Source: Chryseobacterium sp. E1
GTDB taxonomy: Bacteria; Bacteroidota; Bacteroidia; Flavobacteriales; Weeksellaceae
DNA length: 64,000 nt
Reading direction: 5' to 3'
Assembly (NCBI GenBank): GCA_019203745.1
Contig: CP078104.1
Span: forward strand, 2,330,501 to 2,394,500
Positions 20,836 through 32,011 of this stretch are shown here, in pieces. Each line of letters starts with the position of its first letter. Within the stretch, counting starts at the first letter, position 1. The translations under genes were made by a program, and so were the position numbers. The notes under the pieces were generated by a model that worked only from the letters and a program-made list of their open reading frames with translations, had not been told where the DNA came from and searched no databases.

Positions 20836-20936
20836 TTTATGGGTATGGCCGTTTTTAACCCTCCAATATGCGAATGATTTTATATGGCATTGGTGGCTAA
20901 CATTGTCTATTAATGGTAAACTTTATGCGGAGAGAA

Positions 20937-21504
20937 TTAATAGATAAACGGGATAAGTTTTTGGTTGTTTTTCTGTAGTCAAGATACTCTTCTCCAAACT
21001 GTTCTACCAAAGCCTGCTCCTCAATTTTGATCCTGTAAGCAAAGGCCAGGAATGGCGGAATGAAAGCAAAAGCTAAGGACAGCCAGTTATTCAGATAGAA
21101 ACCAAGCCCCAATGATATCAGTAAAGAAAAGGCATACGACGGATGTCTCAGGTATTTGTAAAATCCTTCTTTTTTATTTTATGATCCTGTTTAATGGTAA
21201 CATCCACCGTAAAATATTTCCCAAGAGATCTGATAATGATGAACCTGAAGATAATCCCGATAAGAATAAGTGCTTCTCCTGTGTAGAAAATCCAGCTTTT
21301 ATCCGTAATCGGTAATGTAGAAAGATTAGAAACCGTTACAGCCGCCGCTATGGAAAAAGGAATAGCCAGCCACAGAATATTAAGCGTAGATTTATCCTTA
21401 TCTTTATTATCTTCCTTACCGGATTTCAGCATGTTTTTATAAAGAAATTCACTGAGAAACCAGGCAGCCATAGAGATGTAGAACAGAATTTGTAAAATAT
21501 TCAT
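20937..21504 (-). CDS. Isoprenylcysteine carboxyl methyltransferase-like membrane protein
   Basis: About 188 residues with four to five predicted helices. Start MNILQILFYISMAAWFLSEF at 21504; an ATG at 21534 would overlap the upstream 2TM gene. The C-terminal catalytic region is FRFIIIRSLGKYFTVDV, then YKYLRHPSYAFSLLISLGLG with the R-H-P motif, and EEQALVEQFGEEYLDYRK. The corrected tail TKKLIPFIY gives a stop at 20937-20939. Frameshifts lie near 21180 and 20958. The family methylates carboxyl or other groups with S-adenosylmethionine; the substrate here is unknown. It sits between 2TM genes. Confidence 0.8.
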
Positions 21505-21523
21505 AATCACAGATTTTGAGTCA

Positions 21524-21859
21524 TCACAGATCAAGCGGTAGTTTAAGAATGTTTTTATAATTCTTTTCTTTTTCCATCAGTTCCCGGATCTTTTTCTCTT
21601 CCCAATTCCTCAGATAATTTGATCTGGATAAAAAAACAGCCGCAGCATGAGCTACAATTCCGATTCCCCAGAATGTGGCGGTAAAGAAATTTTTAAACTG
21701 AAAGTAACTTTCTCCTGGTTTCAGGTGACTATAATTATAATAAACAATCATCAGATTCACCAAAATATAGATGAAAAGATGTACATAGAAGCCCCTCAGT
21801 CTTTCAACCTGCCTTTTAGCTCTCTGATACCGGATATCGTCTTCGTCAAATGTTTCCAT
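21524..21859 (-). CDS. 2TM domain-containing protein
   Basis: 111 residues, intact. Basic helix RYQRAKRQVERLRGFYVHL, helix 1 IYILVNLMIVYYNY, helix 2 FFTATFWGIGIVAHAAAVFL, then NYLRNWEEKKIRELMEKEKN, the family C-terminal signature. It overlaps the end of the kinase-2TM gene by 14 bp, so translation is probably coupled. Confidence 0.85.
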   Translation of the reverse strand: METFDEDDIRYQRAKRQVERLRGFYVHLFIYILVNLMIVYYNYSHLKPGESYFQFKNFFTATFWGIGIVAHAAAVFLSRSNYLRNWEEKKIRELMEKEKNYKNILKLPLDL

Positions 21860-23172
21860 TGTCTTTATTTTTTTCTTTATTCATGATTTCACGGATCTTT
21901 TTTTCCTGCCATGATTCCCCGATCCCAAACACCTGAAAAGCGTGTGAAGCCAGCCCGATTCCCCAGCCCAAAGCCGGAAACCAGAACCAATGGCTCCTGC
22001 TACCCGTATAGAGATTAATGAAAATTAAAAACGGGATTACAATACAGTAGGAGATCAGGTTTGTGTAAAAATCCTTGATTTCTTTTACTCTTTTCTGCGC
22101 TTTTTTATATGTTTTATCATCATCAGGTTTTACACTGACAATATTAGGTTTATTGGTAAGCATCGGAAGTTTTACTTTAAAATAATCTTCAGATTTTTCA
22201 ATGAAAACATTCCGTTTGGTAAGGAGTGAATACCGCTGTACAATGTTGCCAGCCCTATTCCTGAACTCTCCTTGATCTGCTCTCTTACCTGAAGGTTATT
22301 CTCAATACACAGGATATCCCCTTCTGAAAATATTCTGATGACCAGAGGTCTTGATGAAGTGGCAAAATTATGTTTGATACAGTTTTCCAGCAGCAGCTGT
22401 AATGATAACGGCACCACATATTTCCGGTAGTCTTCTTTCTGAACATCGAAAACAAAATCTACACTGTCTTCAAATCTCGTTTTTAAAAGGTCACAGTATG
22501 TTTTTGCGAATTCTATTTCGTCTTCCACGGTTACCAGTTCCTTATCTTTTTGTTCAAGTACATACCGGTAAATCTTTGACATTGAAGCGGTAAACTTTTG
22601 GGCCTGCTGAGGATTTTCATCAATCAGGGAACTCAAAACGTTTAATGAATTGAACAGGAAATGAGGGTCCAGCTGATTTTTTAAACTCTCAAACTGTGCA
22701 TTCGCTGACTTGGCAATAAGCTTCTGCTCTACCACTTCTTTTCTGGAAACTTTCTTCAGTTCTTCCATGAAGCCTTTTGCATGAAGGAATGCAGAAATAA
22801 GCAATGCAACATTGATGGTAAACCAATTCATGTAATTGTATTTTCCGGAAAAAACTCTTCTGTGGTTGCCCCTTTCTGGATGAGTACAAAATTGATATAA
22901 TTACAGAAATACACCAGTATAAAATTGACAACAACAATAGAAACAATACTTATAACAGCCCGTTTGGTAGTTGCTTCTGACCATGGAATTTTTTTGTTCA
23001 GGAAATTATTGAGCAATCCGTTTCCCCACCCAATACAAAAGAATAGGTCATGGAGATCAGAATGGTATATAAAAAGTTTTCCAGATTCTTGTCTTTCGTA
23101 AAAACAAAAAAGAAAAAACATAGAAACGGCCATAGAGACCCAAAACAGTGTTATAATTTCCTTACGTTTCAT
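21846..23172 (-). CDS. LytS-type sensor histidine kinase with C-terminal 2TM domain
   Basis: About 441 residues after correction. The N-terminus from MKRKEIITLFWVSMAVSM has about four transmembrane helices. Then comes a coiled linker (EELKKVSRKEVVEQKLIAKS) and the His_kinase H-box ESLKNQLDPHFLFNSLNVLS. The ATP-binding part holds LQLLLENCIKHNF and SSGIGLGNIVQRY. After one base is restored near 22250 the frame runs with no stop through YFKVKLPMLTNKPNIVSVKP into a complete 2TM domain (WFPALGWGIGLASHAFQVFG; ESWQEKKIREIMNKE). I therefore call one fused protein. Other breaks lie near 22831 and 23040-23080. The start is chosen downstream of the -7 box at 23190-23197. Confidence 0.8.
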
Positions 23173-23230
23173 GATCATTTTATTAAGCTCAAAATTAGCT
23201 TTTATTAAAGGTATCAAAAATTATTTCTTA

Positions 23231-23260
23231 CCGAAGGGTTGATTTTTATTTCCGAAGGGT
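23231..23260 (-). promoter_or_regulatory. LytTR direct-repeat operator upstream of the kinase operon
   Basis: Two identical half-sites CCGAAGGGT (23231-23239 and 23252-23260) with a 12-bp spacer, 21-bp period; minus strand ACCCTTCGG twice. TAATTTTG (minus strand, 23190-23197) is an exact TAnnTTTG box, 33 bp from the nearer half-site, the same distance as at the 20.5-kb site. Confidence 0.7.
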
Positions 23261-23344
23261 ATGACTACGTATTCAACAATAATCACCAAACACCTGGATA
23301 TTAGAAAACCTCCACAATGTGAAGGTTTCTTTTTTAGAAAATGA

Positions 23345-23999
23345 TTATTTCTTTTCTGCCGGCAGGCTCAGGAAATATTCTGCTTCCCCTTTCCCCAGTT
23401 TGGGTCCAGGGCTGTCTTGGGCTTATAAGCATTGAATTTGGCAGCAGCATCTTTAAACATCTCCAATCCTTTGGTTTTACTTCCTCCGTATTGTTCAGGA
23501 GTAAAATAAATATCTTCTGCCTTGATCAGGGCAATTCTTGGATTGGCTGGATCCAGTTTTTCCGCAATATTAATTTCTTCTGCGGCTCTTACCCCATCCG
23601 TCATATAACGTTGCTGAGGATTGACCATCATTCTAAGGGAATATGCCATTTTTTCAGCAGCCGGATTTCTGCATTATCAGCTCCTGCAAGACTTTGTGCC
23701 GTGCCCAGGTATTTTTCAGCCTGTGCAGCAACGCCATCCAGATCCTGTATATTGCCGTTTCTCATCATCACTCTTCCTTTTTGGATCTGAGCCAATGCTG
23801 CATAGTACGGAGGAAGCCATTGTGAGCTTTCTTTGCTTCCAATTCTCTGAAAGTCATTAGATAAGGTTTGAAAATCTTCCGGGGTTTTGCAGGTTTCTAT
23901 TCTTGCAATTTTATCCTTCATTATTTTTTCATAATCTGTCTGTGCAAAAGCCGTTAAACTCACAAGAGCTAAAGCAAAACTTAAAATGTATTTTTTCAT
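23345..23999 (-). CDS. Exported helical-repeat protein, partner of the TonB receptor
   Basis: About 217 residues with signal peptide MKKYILSFALALVSLTAFAQ. The mature part is helical with a TPR-like feel (YYAALAQIQKGRVMMRNG; AAQAEKYLGTAQSLAGADNA; INIAEKLDPANPRIALIKAE). The corrected tail is KGEAEYFLSLPAEKK. Breaks lie near 23650 and 23388. It follows the TonB-dependent receptor after 48 bp on the same strand, so it is probably cotranscribed and acts in the periplasm. I do not recognise a named family. Confidence 0.6.
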
Positions 24000-24047
24000 G
24001 ATATTAAATTTTAAAAGTTAGTTATATTATGATCCGAAGTTATGTTT

Positions 24048-26291
24048 TTATAAATTATTATTGATTGCATCTTCCGTTTTATCTACTCCGAAGCTGAAAA
24101 AGGCTCCTATAAATACGAAGGTATTAACCGGAGGAACCACTGCAGAGCTTCTGGAACCGTCCACTGAAAAATTATAGCCATATATGTTTTTAGATCCAAA
24201 AACATTGGAAATACTCAAAACAAATACAGTAAATGCCTTTGCATCTTTTTTACCTACACTCGGAACATAATTGAAACTGAGATTAAGAGCATTATAATCC
24301 TTCAGTCTTCCTCCATTCCGGGTATAATTTATTGCTTTTCCATCCTTAAATTCAGAGGCAATATCATAGTAAGGACGTCCTTTAGCATAGGTATAAGACA
24401 GATTGACTCCCAGTTTCCATTCCGGAATAAACCTCTTTACCACTGCGGAAAGTGTATGTTCTGCAGCAAAACCAGGTTTTAAACTTACCGGATAGTTAAG
24501 GAAATCTCTTTTGAATCCAGAAAAGAATACGTCAGCCAGTAATCAATATTTTTAAATGTCTTTTTATTGTCTCTCCAGAATACCTCCAGCCCTTTTGCAT
24601 AACCATAGCCTTCATTGTTGAAAGCAGACTGTACCTGTTGGCTTTGCTGTTTTCCGGGGAAGATATTATAGGTTTTAACAAGCTGGTCATATTTTTTATA
24701 AAAAGCTTCAAACCGCAGGCTTCTTCCTTCTGAACTTCTCATGATCTGGAGTATATAATGCTGTGATTTCTGAAAATCCAGATTGGCCGGCCCATTGATG
24801 TATTTACTTTCCGGATTCTGATAAAAAGACCATAGGCAATATTGGCGGTCCAACGATCAGCCAGGCGATAAGCCAGTGCCAGGCGGGGTGCTATATTGCT
24901 TTTTCCCAGATAAGAAGAGTTTTCAGCTCTGATCCCGACTTTCGCAGATAGGGCATTGCTGAAACCCAGGTCTGTTTCTACGAAAGCTGAAGAAATCAAA
25001 TCTTTATAATTTTTCTGAACCTCTCCGAAATCCAGATTTTCATCGGTATTGTTTAGTTCAAAACCTCCCCGTACAGCACTGATTCTGTTGATTTTCCTTT
25101 CAAGAACTGCTTTGAAATTGATATAATTCCCGTCTGTAAGCAATCTTGACCGGTTGCTTTCCACTTCCTGGCTCTCTGTAGAAAACTTAAGATCAGACCT
25201 GTTGTATGAATAAGAACCTCCCACATTCAAAAGGTATTTCCCAAATTTTTGTCTGTAAGAAAGATTGTGATAAGTACTTTTCCCTTTCAGCTTTACCAAT
25301 GCGAAATCATATTCAGGTTCCAGGCTTTCTGTTCTTACGCCCATTTTATTGGTATTGTACATTCCATAATATTTAAAAAGCCTCCTGATTTGGTTTTGAA
25401 TCTAAAATTAAGGTCTCCGTTCAATCCCTGCGGCGCATCAGTAAAATCGGTATTGAAATTGAAAACTTTCTGCATCAGGCTTAAAAGTGAATATCCTGCT
25501 GAAGCTCCGTATGAATAGTTTTTCTGCTTGCCCAGTTTTTGAAATCCGCCACTCAGAAAAATAGGTGAAACCCCGAAGTTATAAGAGCTCTGATCCGGCA
25601 AATCAACACTTTCCAGCATCAAAGCCCCTGAAAGAGCCTGCCCGTATAATGCAGAATACCCGCCACTTGAAAAGATATTTCCTTTAAAAAGTGAAGTATT
25701 GAACTGGTCTCTTCCTGCAATTCCCGGCACGGAATTGGAAAAATAATTGTTGATTAGACTTCCGTCCATAAAAATCTTAGATTCAGAAGCTGTTCCTCCT
25801 CTGATGAAAAGCCCTTCAGATTCCCCTACTTTCTGTACACCGGGAAGGTAGTTCAAAGCTGAAGAAATCTGGCCATCTGCCCCGGCAGTGGTATAAATGT
25901 CAAGCGGTGTCAGCAGTGCTGTTGCTCTTTTCCGGTCACTGGCTTCAATAGAGCCGGCAGAAACCACTACTGCATCAATCTCGCTGATCTGTTCTTTCAG
26001 ATCTGTATTAAGCGTAATCTCCTGATTCTCGATATTGACTGCTTTTTCAATTTCCTCGTATTTAGGATGAGTAAAGGTTATGACATGACTTCCTTTTTCT
26101 GAAGTTTCAAAAGTGAAATTTCCCTGGGCGTCAGTAGTAGCGCCATCATAAGTATTTTTCAGGGTAACATTCACTTCACTGATTCCTTTATTTTTAAAGG
26201 TTACCTTTCCCGAAATCTTTATCTGAGAATAGCCCATCATATAAGTAAGAAAAGCGATCAGAAAAAATATTTTATATCCTTGAGTTTTCAT
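24048..26291 (-). CDS. TonB-dependent outer-membrane receptor with carboxypeptidase-like N-terminal domain
   Basis: About 747 residues. Signal peptide KIFFLIAFLTYMMGYSQ. Next is a carboxypeptidase-regulatory-like domain (KISGKVTFKNKGISEVNVTL; GATTDAQGNFTFET), a plug (YLPGVQKVGESEGLFIRGG; YSALYGQALSGALMLES), then a 22-strand-type barrel, ending near FIGAFFSFGVDKTED. Four pieces; breaks near 25345, 24800 and 24470. The ligand is unknown; no SusD partner follows. The start at 26291 is chosen because TACTTTTG at 26310-26317 is an exact -7 box, and a start at 26312 would lie upstream of the transcript. A LytTR site lies 37 bp further up. Confidence 0.88.
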
Positions 26292-26354
26292 AGCTGTTGT
26301 TTTCCGGATCAAAAGTAGTACAGGAAATGCCCTTTTGTAAAAAAAAAATAATTA

Positions 26355-26384
26355 CTGAAAGGTATTCTTTTGCTACCGAATGGT
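26355..26384 (-). promoter_or_regulatory. LytTR direct-repeat operator upstream of the TonB-receptor operon
   Basis: Half-sites CTGAAAGGT (26355-26363) and CCGAATGGT (26376-26384), 12-bp spacer. Minus-strand reading ACCATTCGG and ACCTTTCAG. The -7 box TACTTTTG is at 26310-26317, 37 bp away. A ten-A run in between makes the exact distance uncertain. Confidence 0.65.
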
Positions 26385-26490
26385 AAATGAGTTGAGTTTA
26401 TAGTTAAAATAAATGGTCTGCAAGCTGGAAGAAGGAGGTGGGAAGTTATTTTCGGTATAAATATCGATGTGATCTTTTGTCTTTACTGAA

Positions 26491-27392
26491 CTACAGGACC
26501 GGGATACAGAAATCGACGATCATTTTCCCTTCAGGGTGTTCTTTAAAATTGGTATGATAGATTTCATAGGGAAAAGTTCTCCTAACGGTGTAATTATGCT
26601 CATTCATCCATAAAAATAAAGAGACCCAGCATTGCTCAAAATCGTCCAGGGCAACTTCGCCCCTTCCTACAATATATTTTCCGGCTTCCAGAGTTTCAGA
26701 AAATACCTCCCCTTCCTGCTGCTGCAATTTTTCGTCCAGAAGCATACAGGCGTGTATCCTGACTTTATCAAGAGGCGTTATCTTGCAGCTGTCATGATAT
26801 ACAGAAATCATTTTCACATTCTCTTTAGGAAAAAGATTCTTTTTACTGCCCAGTCAATTAATACATTGAAAGAAGATTCTACATTGGCAATTCCAAGGCT
26901 CATTACGGATGCCAGATTCATTTCCGGCATTTCTTTTACTTCGATTTTTAAATTCATTTTCGTCCAGTTTAACAGGTTTTCGATATTGCAAATGTATTGG
27001 CTGAAAACTGTATTCACTTGTCCGTTCTTGCTCTGTTTGTGCAATATTCTGTGAAATTTTTCCGGGGCTGATCTACGGAATTCTGTAGGTGCCAGACCGT
27101 AATATTTTTTGAATGTCTTACAAAAAACAGAGTGACTGGAAAATCCGAGGTCCCAATAGATACCTCTGAGCTCCATATTTTTATGTAAAGCCAGATGGAG
27201 GGCGCTCTTTTCTATTCTTTTCCTGATAATATAGTTCTGAAGCGTTTCTCCTGTAACCAGCTTAAATATCCTGTGAAAATGAAACGGCGAATAGGCACTG
27301 ACTTCTGCAATTTTTTCCAGTGAAAGAACCTCATCAATATGGCTATCAATGTATTGAATTGTTTTTACGATCCGTTTTTTATATGCTTCCAA
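26491..27392 (-). CDS. AraC-family regulator with C-terminal GyrI-like domain
   Basis: About 300 residues with the Rob-type order: DNA-binding domain first, effector domain second. The two helix-turn-helix units are in residues 1-100 (LSLEKIAEVSAYSPFHFHRI; ELRGIYWDLGFSSHSVFCKT, then FKKYYGLAPTEFRR). The GyrI-like effector part starts MNLKIEVKEMPEMNLASVMS and continues DKVRIHACMLLDEKL and EAGKYIVGRGEV. One frameshift lies near 26820-26830. Such proteins often bind cationic amphiphiles or toxins; the target here is unknown. It lies upstream of the TonB receptor but has its own transcript. Confidence 0.87.
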
Positions 27393-27547
27393 AGTAAAAG
27401 ATATATACTCACAAAGGTATTGATCCTAAGTTTACTCCATTTGTCATTTATTGCTTTTTTACACTAAAGTCTTATTTTGAAATGTTTATTTTCAGGGGTA
27501 AGAATAGAATCAATCTTATTGATTAATGAAGCAGATGAATAGTTATT

Positions 27548-28193
27548 TTAATCATTCCAGATCTTAACATATTCAATAAAAGGCACCACATTATTGATGC
27601 TGATATCATTTGAAGCAATACAGCTGTAATAATTTTTATCAATGACAATATCTTTTGTAAAGAATTTTTCCCCTTAATCAGGCATTCATTTTTAAAAATT
27701 TCAAAAGAATCCAGGGAAGCATCATTCCATCCCCGTGGGCTTTTATAACGGCTTCTTTTCTGGTCCAATAAGTAAAGAAACTTTTCATTTTATCTTCAGC
27801 ATTACGGATCTCTTCAGTTTCATAAGAAGTCATATGAAGTTCAAAGTCAGAATAATTGATGGATGCATCGGAAAATTCAACATCCAGCCCTACAGGAAAT
27901 TCTGCAAGGGCACAGGCAGCCAGGTCTTTAGAATGAGATATGTTAAAATGGACGGGATGATCTTTTAAATAAGGTTTCTTGTTGGAACTAACCAGGATTT
28001 CGGTTTCATAGATATCATAATAGGTCCTCAGGCCATGCAGCAACAAGGCTTTCCCCAGCAATGAAAGCTGAGTATCCTGCCATTTTCTGTACTTCAGGAT
28101 ATCTTTCTGCCAGTCTTCAGAGAACACTGGTAAATACTGATCCAAAAGACACTGATGCTTTTCCTCTTGTATGAATGTATATAAAATGATCAT
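27548..28193 (-). CDS. 4'-phosphopantetheinyl transferase, Sfp type
   Basis: Moves phosphopantetheine from CoA to a carrier-protein Ser. About 214 residues. Motifs: KPYLKDHPVHFNISHSKDLA, the Mg-binding FPVGLDVEF, and FTYWTRKEAVIKAHGDG (W-x-x-K-E-A and the following Lys). The tail after two corrections (near 27720 and 27650) is SINNVVPFIEYVKIWND with a stop at 27548-27550. No carrier protein or polyketide/peptide synthetase gene lies in the window, so its client is elsewhere. Confidence 0.87.
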
Positions 28194-28400
28194 TCTTCCT
28201 ATCTTGTTATTGATTACACCTATCCGTACATCATGTTAAAAATAAGTATTTTCCTTCTTTTCTCAAAGGCCTGACTGCGTGTCTTTAATCCCGGTATCCG
28301 GAAATCTTTTGCAAATTACTTCTGAAAAAGACTGGAATCATAAAGTGTTTTGGAAAATCTTTTTTAATTTTATGGTATAATCACTATAAATCATTTAGAA

Positions 28401-28904
28401 ATGAAAGTACAAACAATAGCATTACTGGCAGGATGTGCACTTTTTGCTGTTTCATGCGGAACCACGAAAATGTACAGCGTAAATGCCAAAAGCGGAACCC
28501 AGACGGGCGGAACGGCAAAGTTTACCCAACAGGGAAATGAAGTTATCATGAAACTGGATATCACAAACCTTACCCCTGGAATCCATGCTGTACACATTCA
28601 TGAAAAAGGAGACTGCTCTGCAGAAGACGGAACTTCTACAGGCGGACACTGGAACCCATCCAAAAACGACCATGGTAAATGGGGTGCTGAGCATTTCCAT
28701 ATGGGAGATATAGGAAATTTAGTAGCGGATCAGAGTGGTACCGCAACTCTTACTTTTAAGACTGATAAATGGTGCCTTGGCTGTACAGATGAGTCTAAAA
28801 ACATCATGGGAAAAGGTCTTATTGTGCACGCAGCAGCTGATGACTTCCACACCCAGCCTACCGGAAACGCCGGAGGAAGAGTGGGATGTGTAGAAATAAA
28901 GTAA
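28401..28904 (+). CDS. sodC: Cu/Zn superoxide dismutase, lipoprotein
   Basis: Converts superoxide to oxygen and hydrogen peroxide in the periplasm or at a membrane surface. Intact, 167 residues. The lipobox FAVSCG puts the lipidated Cys at residue 19. Metal and structural residues: IHAVHIHEKGDC, GGHWNPSKNDHG, HFHMGDIGN and LIVHAAADDFHT, with the electrostatic-loop Arg in GNAGGRVGC. An extra pair of Cys sits in KWCLGC. Stand-alone gene with its own terminator. Confidence 0.95.
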   Translation: MKVQTIALLAGCALFAVSCGTTKMYSVNAKSGTQTGGTAKFTQQGNEVIMKLDITNLTPGIHAVHIHEKGDCSAEDGTSTGGHWNPSKNDHGKWGAEHFHMGDIGNLVADQSGTATLTFKTDKWCLGCTDESKNIMGKGLIVHAAADDFHTQPTGNAGGRVGCVEIK

Positions 28905-28920
28905 TCATTCTATTTCATAA

Positions 28921-28952
28921 AAAAACCGATAATTTTCATTATCGGTTTTTTT
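28921..28952. terminator. Bidirectional terminator between sodC and prc
   Basis: Perfect 13-bp stem AAAAACCGATAAT / ATTATCGGTTTTT with a TTTC loop. It serves both the plus-strand sodC and the minus-strand protease gene, whose stop is at 28957-28959. Confidence 0.85.
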
Positions 28953-28956
28953 GTAT

Positions 28957-31080
28957 TTATGATTTTGCTCCCATATCTGATACAATATTCATTGCTTCCT
29001 GCAGGTAAAGATCTTTTTCAGATTCTTGATCCACATTTCAGATTTTTTCTTGAAAGCTTCGTCTTTCTTCTCTCTTTCAATCTCGCTCGGATACATAATA
29101 AACTGTAATCCGTTCTCGAATTTCGTCAGAACCTTGAACTTTTCAATCTGGGATTTTCTGTGCTTCATCAGTTCATTAAACTTATCGATATTAAGCGTAA
29201 TCGTCTCCTCTTTATCCAGTTTTCTCTCCATTGAGCAGATTCCAGCAACAGCTGATAATTACTGTTTTTAGCCATTCTGTCTGCGCTTGCTTTTTCAAGA
29301 GCCTGGATATTGAAATAATTCAGTTTCTGGAATTTGGTAGACGGAATTTTATCCCAAGCCAGTGCAAAGTCATCATAACGCTCTCCTACTTCAGCATAGG
29401 TAAAGAAATCTTTCATCTGAATATCTGAAACAATTCCTTTTCTCTGTGTAGATTCTCCCGTCACTCTGTAGAATTTCTGGATGGTAAGCTTTAAAGATCC
29501 AAAATCATCTTCAGTATTCAGGAATCTGTTCAGGTCTACAAAGGTCTGAACTGTTCCTTTTCCGAATGACTGCGGAGATCCGATGATCATAGCTCTTCCG
29601 TAATCCTGCATTACCCCTGCAAGGATTTCAGATGCTGAAGCAGAAAGTTCGTTCTGCATGATCACTAGAGGTCCGGTCCAGATCGGGGTCTCGTATTTGT
29701 TCTTTAGAGTCTGTATTTTCCCGTTTCCGTCTTTTACCTGTACATAAGGTCCGGCATCCATGAAAAGCCCCATGATATCGCCTACTTCCGTTAATGAACC
29801 ACCGCCATTATTTCTAAGGTCAAGAATGATTCCTTCGATGTTTTGAGCTTTAAGCTTGATAATTTCATTTTTGATGTCATCAGAAGCATTTCTTCCTTTG
29901 GCATTTTCAAAATCTGCATTAAAGCTCGGCAGGTTGATAAAACCGTATTTCTTGCCATTCGGTGTATTGATGACGATACTTCTTGCAAAAGTGTCTTCTA
30001 TAGCCACTTCTTCACGGATCATCGTTACGTCTTTGATAGTACCGTCTTTTTTTCTGAACGGTCAGGGTAACCGGAGTTCCTTTTTCCCCTCTGATCAGTC
30101 TTACCGCCTCATCAGAAAGCATTCCTACCACATTCACGGCATCGTCTTTCGGCTTGGATTTTACTTTTAAGATCTTATCTCCTTCCGAAAGCTGCTTAGA
30201 CTTCCATGCCGGTGCTCCGATTGTAAGTGCACCCAGGAAAAGATTTCCTTTTTCTCCTGGATCAGTGCTCCGATACCGATTACTTTTCCGGTAAACTGGG
30301 TATCAAAGTCTTCTTTATCCTTCGGAGAATAATAATTGGTATGCGGATCGAATACTTCAGTATAAGCATTCATATAGACGGTAAACCAATCCATTTTCTT
30401 TCTCTTCTTGAATCTGGTAAAAGTATCTTTTACAAGGTCTTTTACTTCATCCGTAGCCTTTTTGATCTTTTCGTCCTGTGTAAGAGGTTTGAACTTGATC
30501 GTATCTTTCAGTTTGTACTTCTGTACAGAATCTTTCTTCTCTTTCTGGGCTTCTTCTTTGCTGTTCATCGATTCAACTTCCTGCAGAATGTTGTATTTGA
30601 TGAATTTTTTCCACTCATTATACTGCTCCTGCTTATTGGCAGGTACTTTTTAAGTTTTGGCTCAAGAGTAAGGTTTTCATCTTCCTTCAGATTGATAGGT
30701 TTGCTGAAAATATCCTGAGTGATTTTATCGATCTCATCCACTCTCTGATATCCTGTCGATGGTAAGCTTATAGAAAGTAAGATCTCCTGGCTGATATAGT
30801 CATCAAGCTTTGTTTCATGCTTGCTGAATTCATCCATATCAGATTGCAGAAAATATCTTTTGGCAGGGTCTACTAACTCGAAATAATGCTTATAAACGTC
30901 CTTCGAATAAGCATCATTGATAGACTTGGGACTATAATGCAGATAAGAAAGTGTGTTTTTTACGCTCACCATTATCGTCTGCATCTTTTCATCATCGTTC
31001 TGTGGCGAGTTGAAACAAAACATTAGACTGGTTAATGGAATAAGGAGTAAAAATTTATTCAGTTTGAAATTTTTCCACAT
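28957..31080 (-). CDS. prc: Carboxy-terminal (tail-specific) processing protease
   Basis: Periplasmic S41 serine protease, about 707 residues. N-terminal signal segment NKFLLLIPLTSLMFCF. A helical N-terminal domain follows (VDPAKRYFLQSDMDEF), then a PDZ domain across the break near 30030-30240 (GDKILKVKSKPKD), then the catalytic domain: EGIILDLRNNGGGSLTEVGD, Ser in ELSASASEILAG, Lys in GSPQSFGKGTVQTF. The Prc-specific C-terminal domain ends MNIVSDMGAKS. Frameshifts lie near 30650, 30240, 30050, 29225 and 29010. TAAATTTG at 31159-31166 (minus) is a possible -7 box. Confidence 0.92.
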
Positions 31081-31732
<652 letters not shown>

Positions 31733-32011
31733 TTATACAATCTCCGTTTGTAGATCTTACCAGGAAACTGATAAATTATAACGGAATATCATTGTAATTT
31801 TTAATCAGGAAATTTTTTCTTTCCTACATTGGGCTTACTTTCTTTACTCAAATACAGAATGTTGATTCCTGAATTTAAATCGGTGAAGGGTAAACCTGCT
31901 GTTTTATTGCGTCTTATTTTTAACTACATTTGATGTGTTGAAAAAATTCTTTTGTTCAATTCTTAAAATGAACAAATTGTACTGCATGTGTATAAAAAAT
32001 TAAGATAATAT

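Larger units (their letters stand above)
20438..20936. other. About 500-bp non-coding stretch inside the 2TM gene group
   Basis: Holds the LytTR site (20508-20537), its -7 box (20467-20474) and a triplicated 9-bp repeat (20809-20835). The rest has no convincing gene. A 62-codon plus-strand reading at 20670 runs through the repeat and has no family resemblance. The stretch separates the isoprenylcysteine-methyltransferase-like gene from the downstream 2TM and regulator genes. Confidence 0.6.

Noticed and set aside
20670..20858. 62-codon plus-strand frame
   Set aside because: Runs through the CGCAGA repeat, has no family resemblance or promoter, and lies opposite the operon direction.
28194..28400. 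Regulatory RNA before sodC
   Set aside because: The 207-bp spacer shows no strong hairpin or riboswitch-like element; only the promoter is presumed here.
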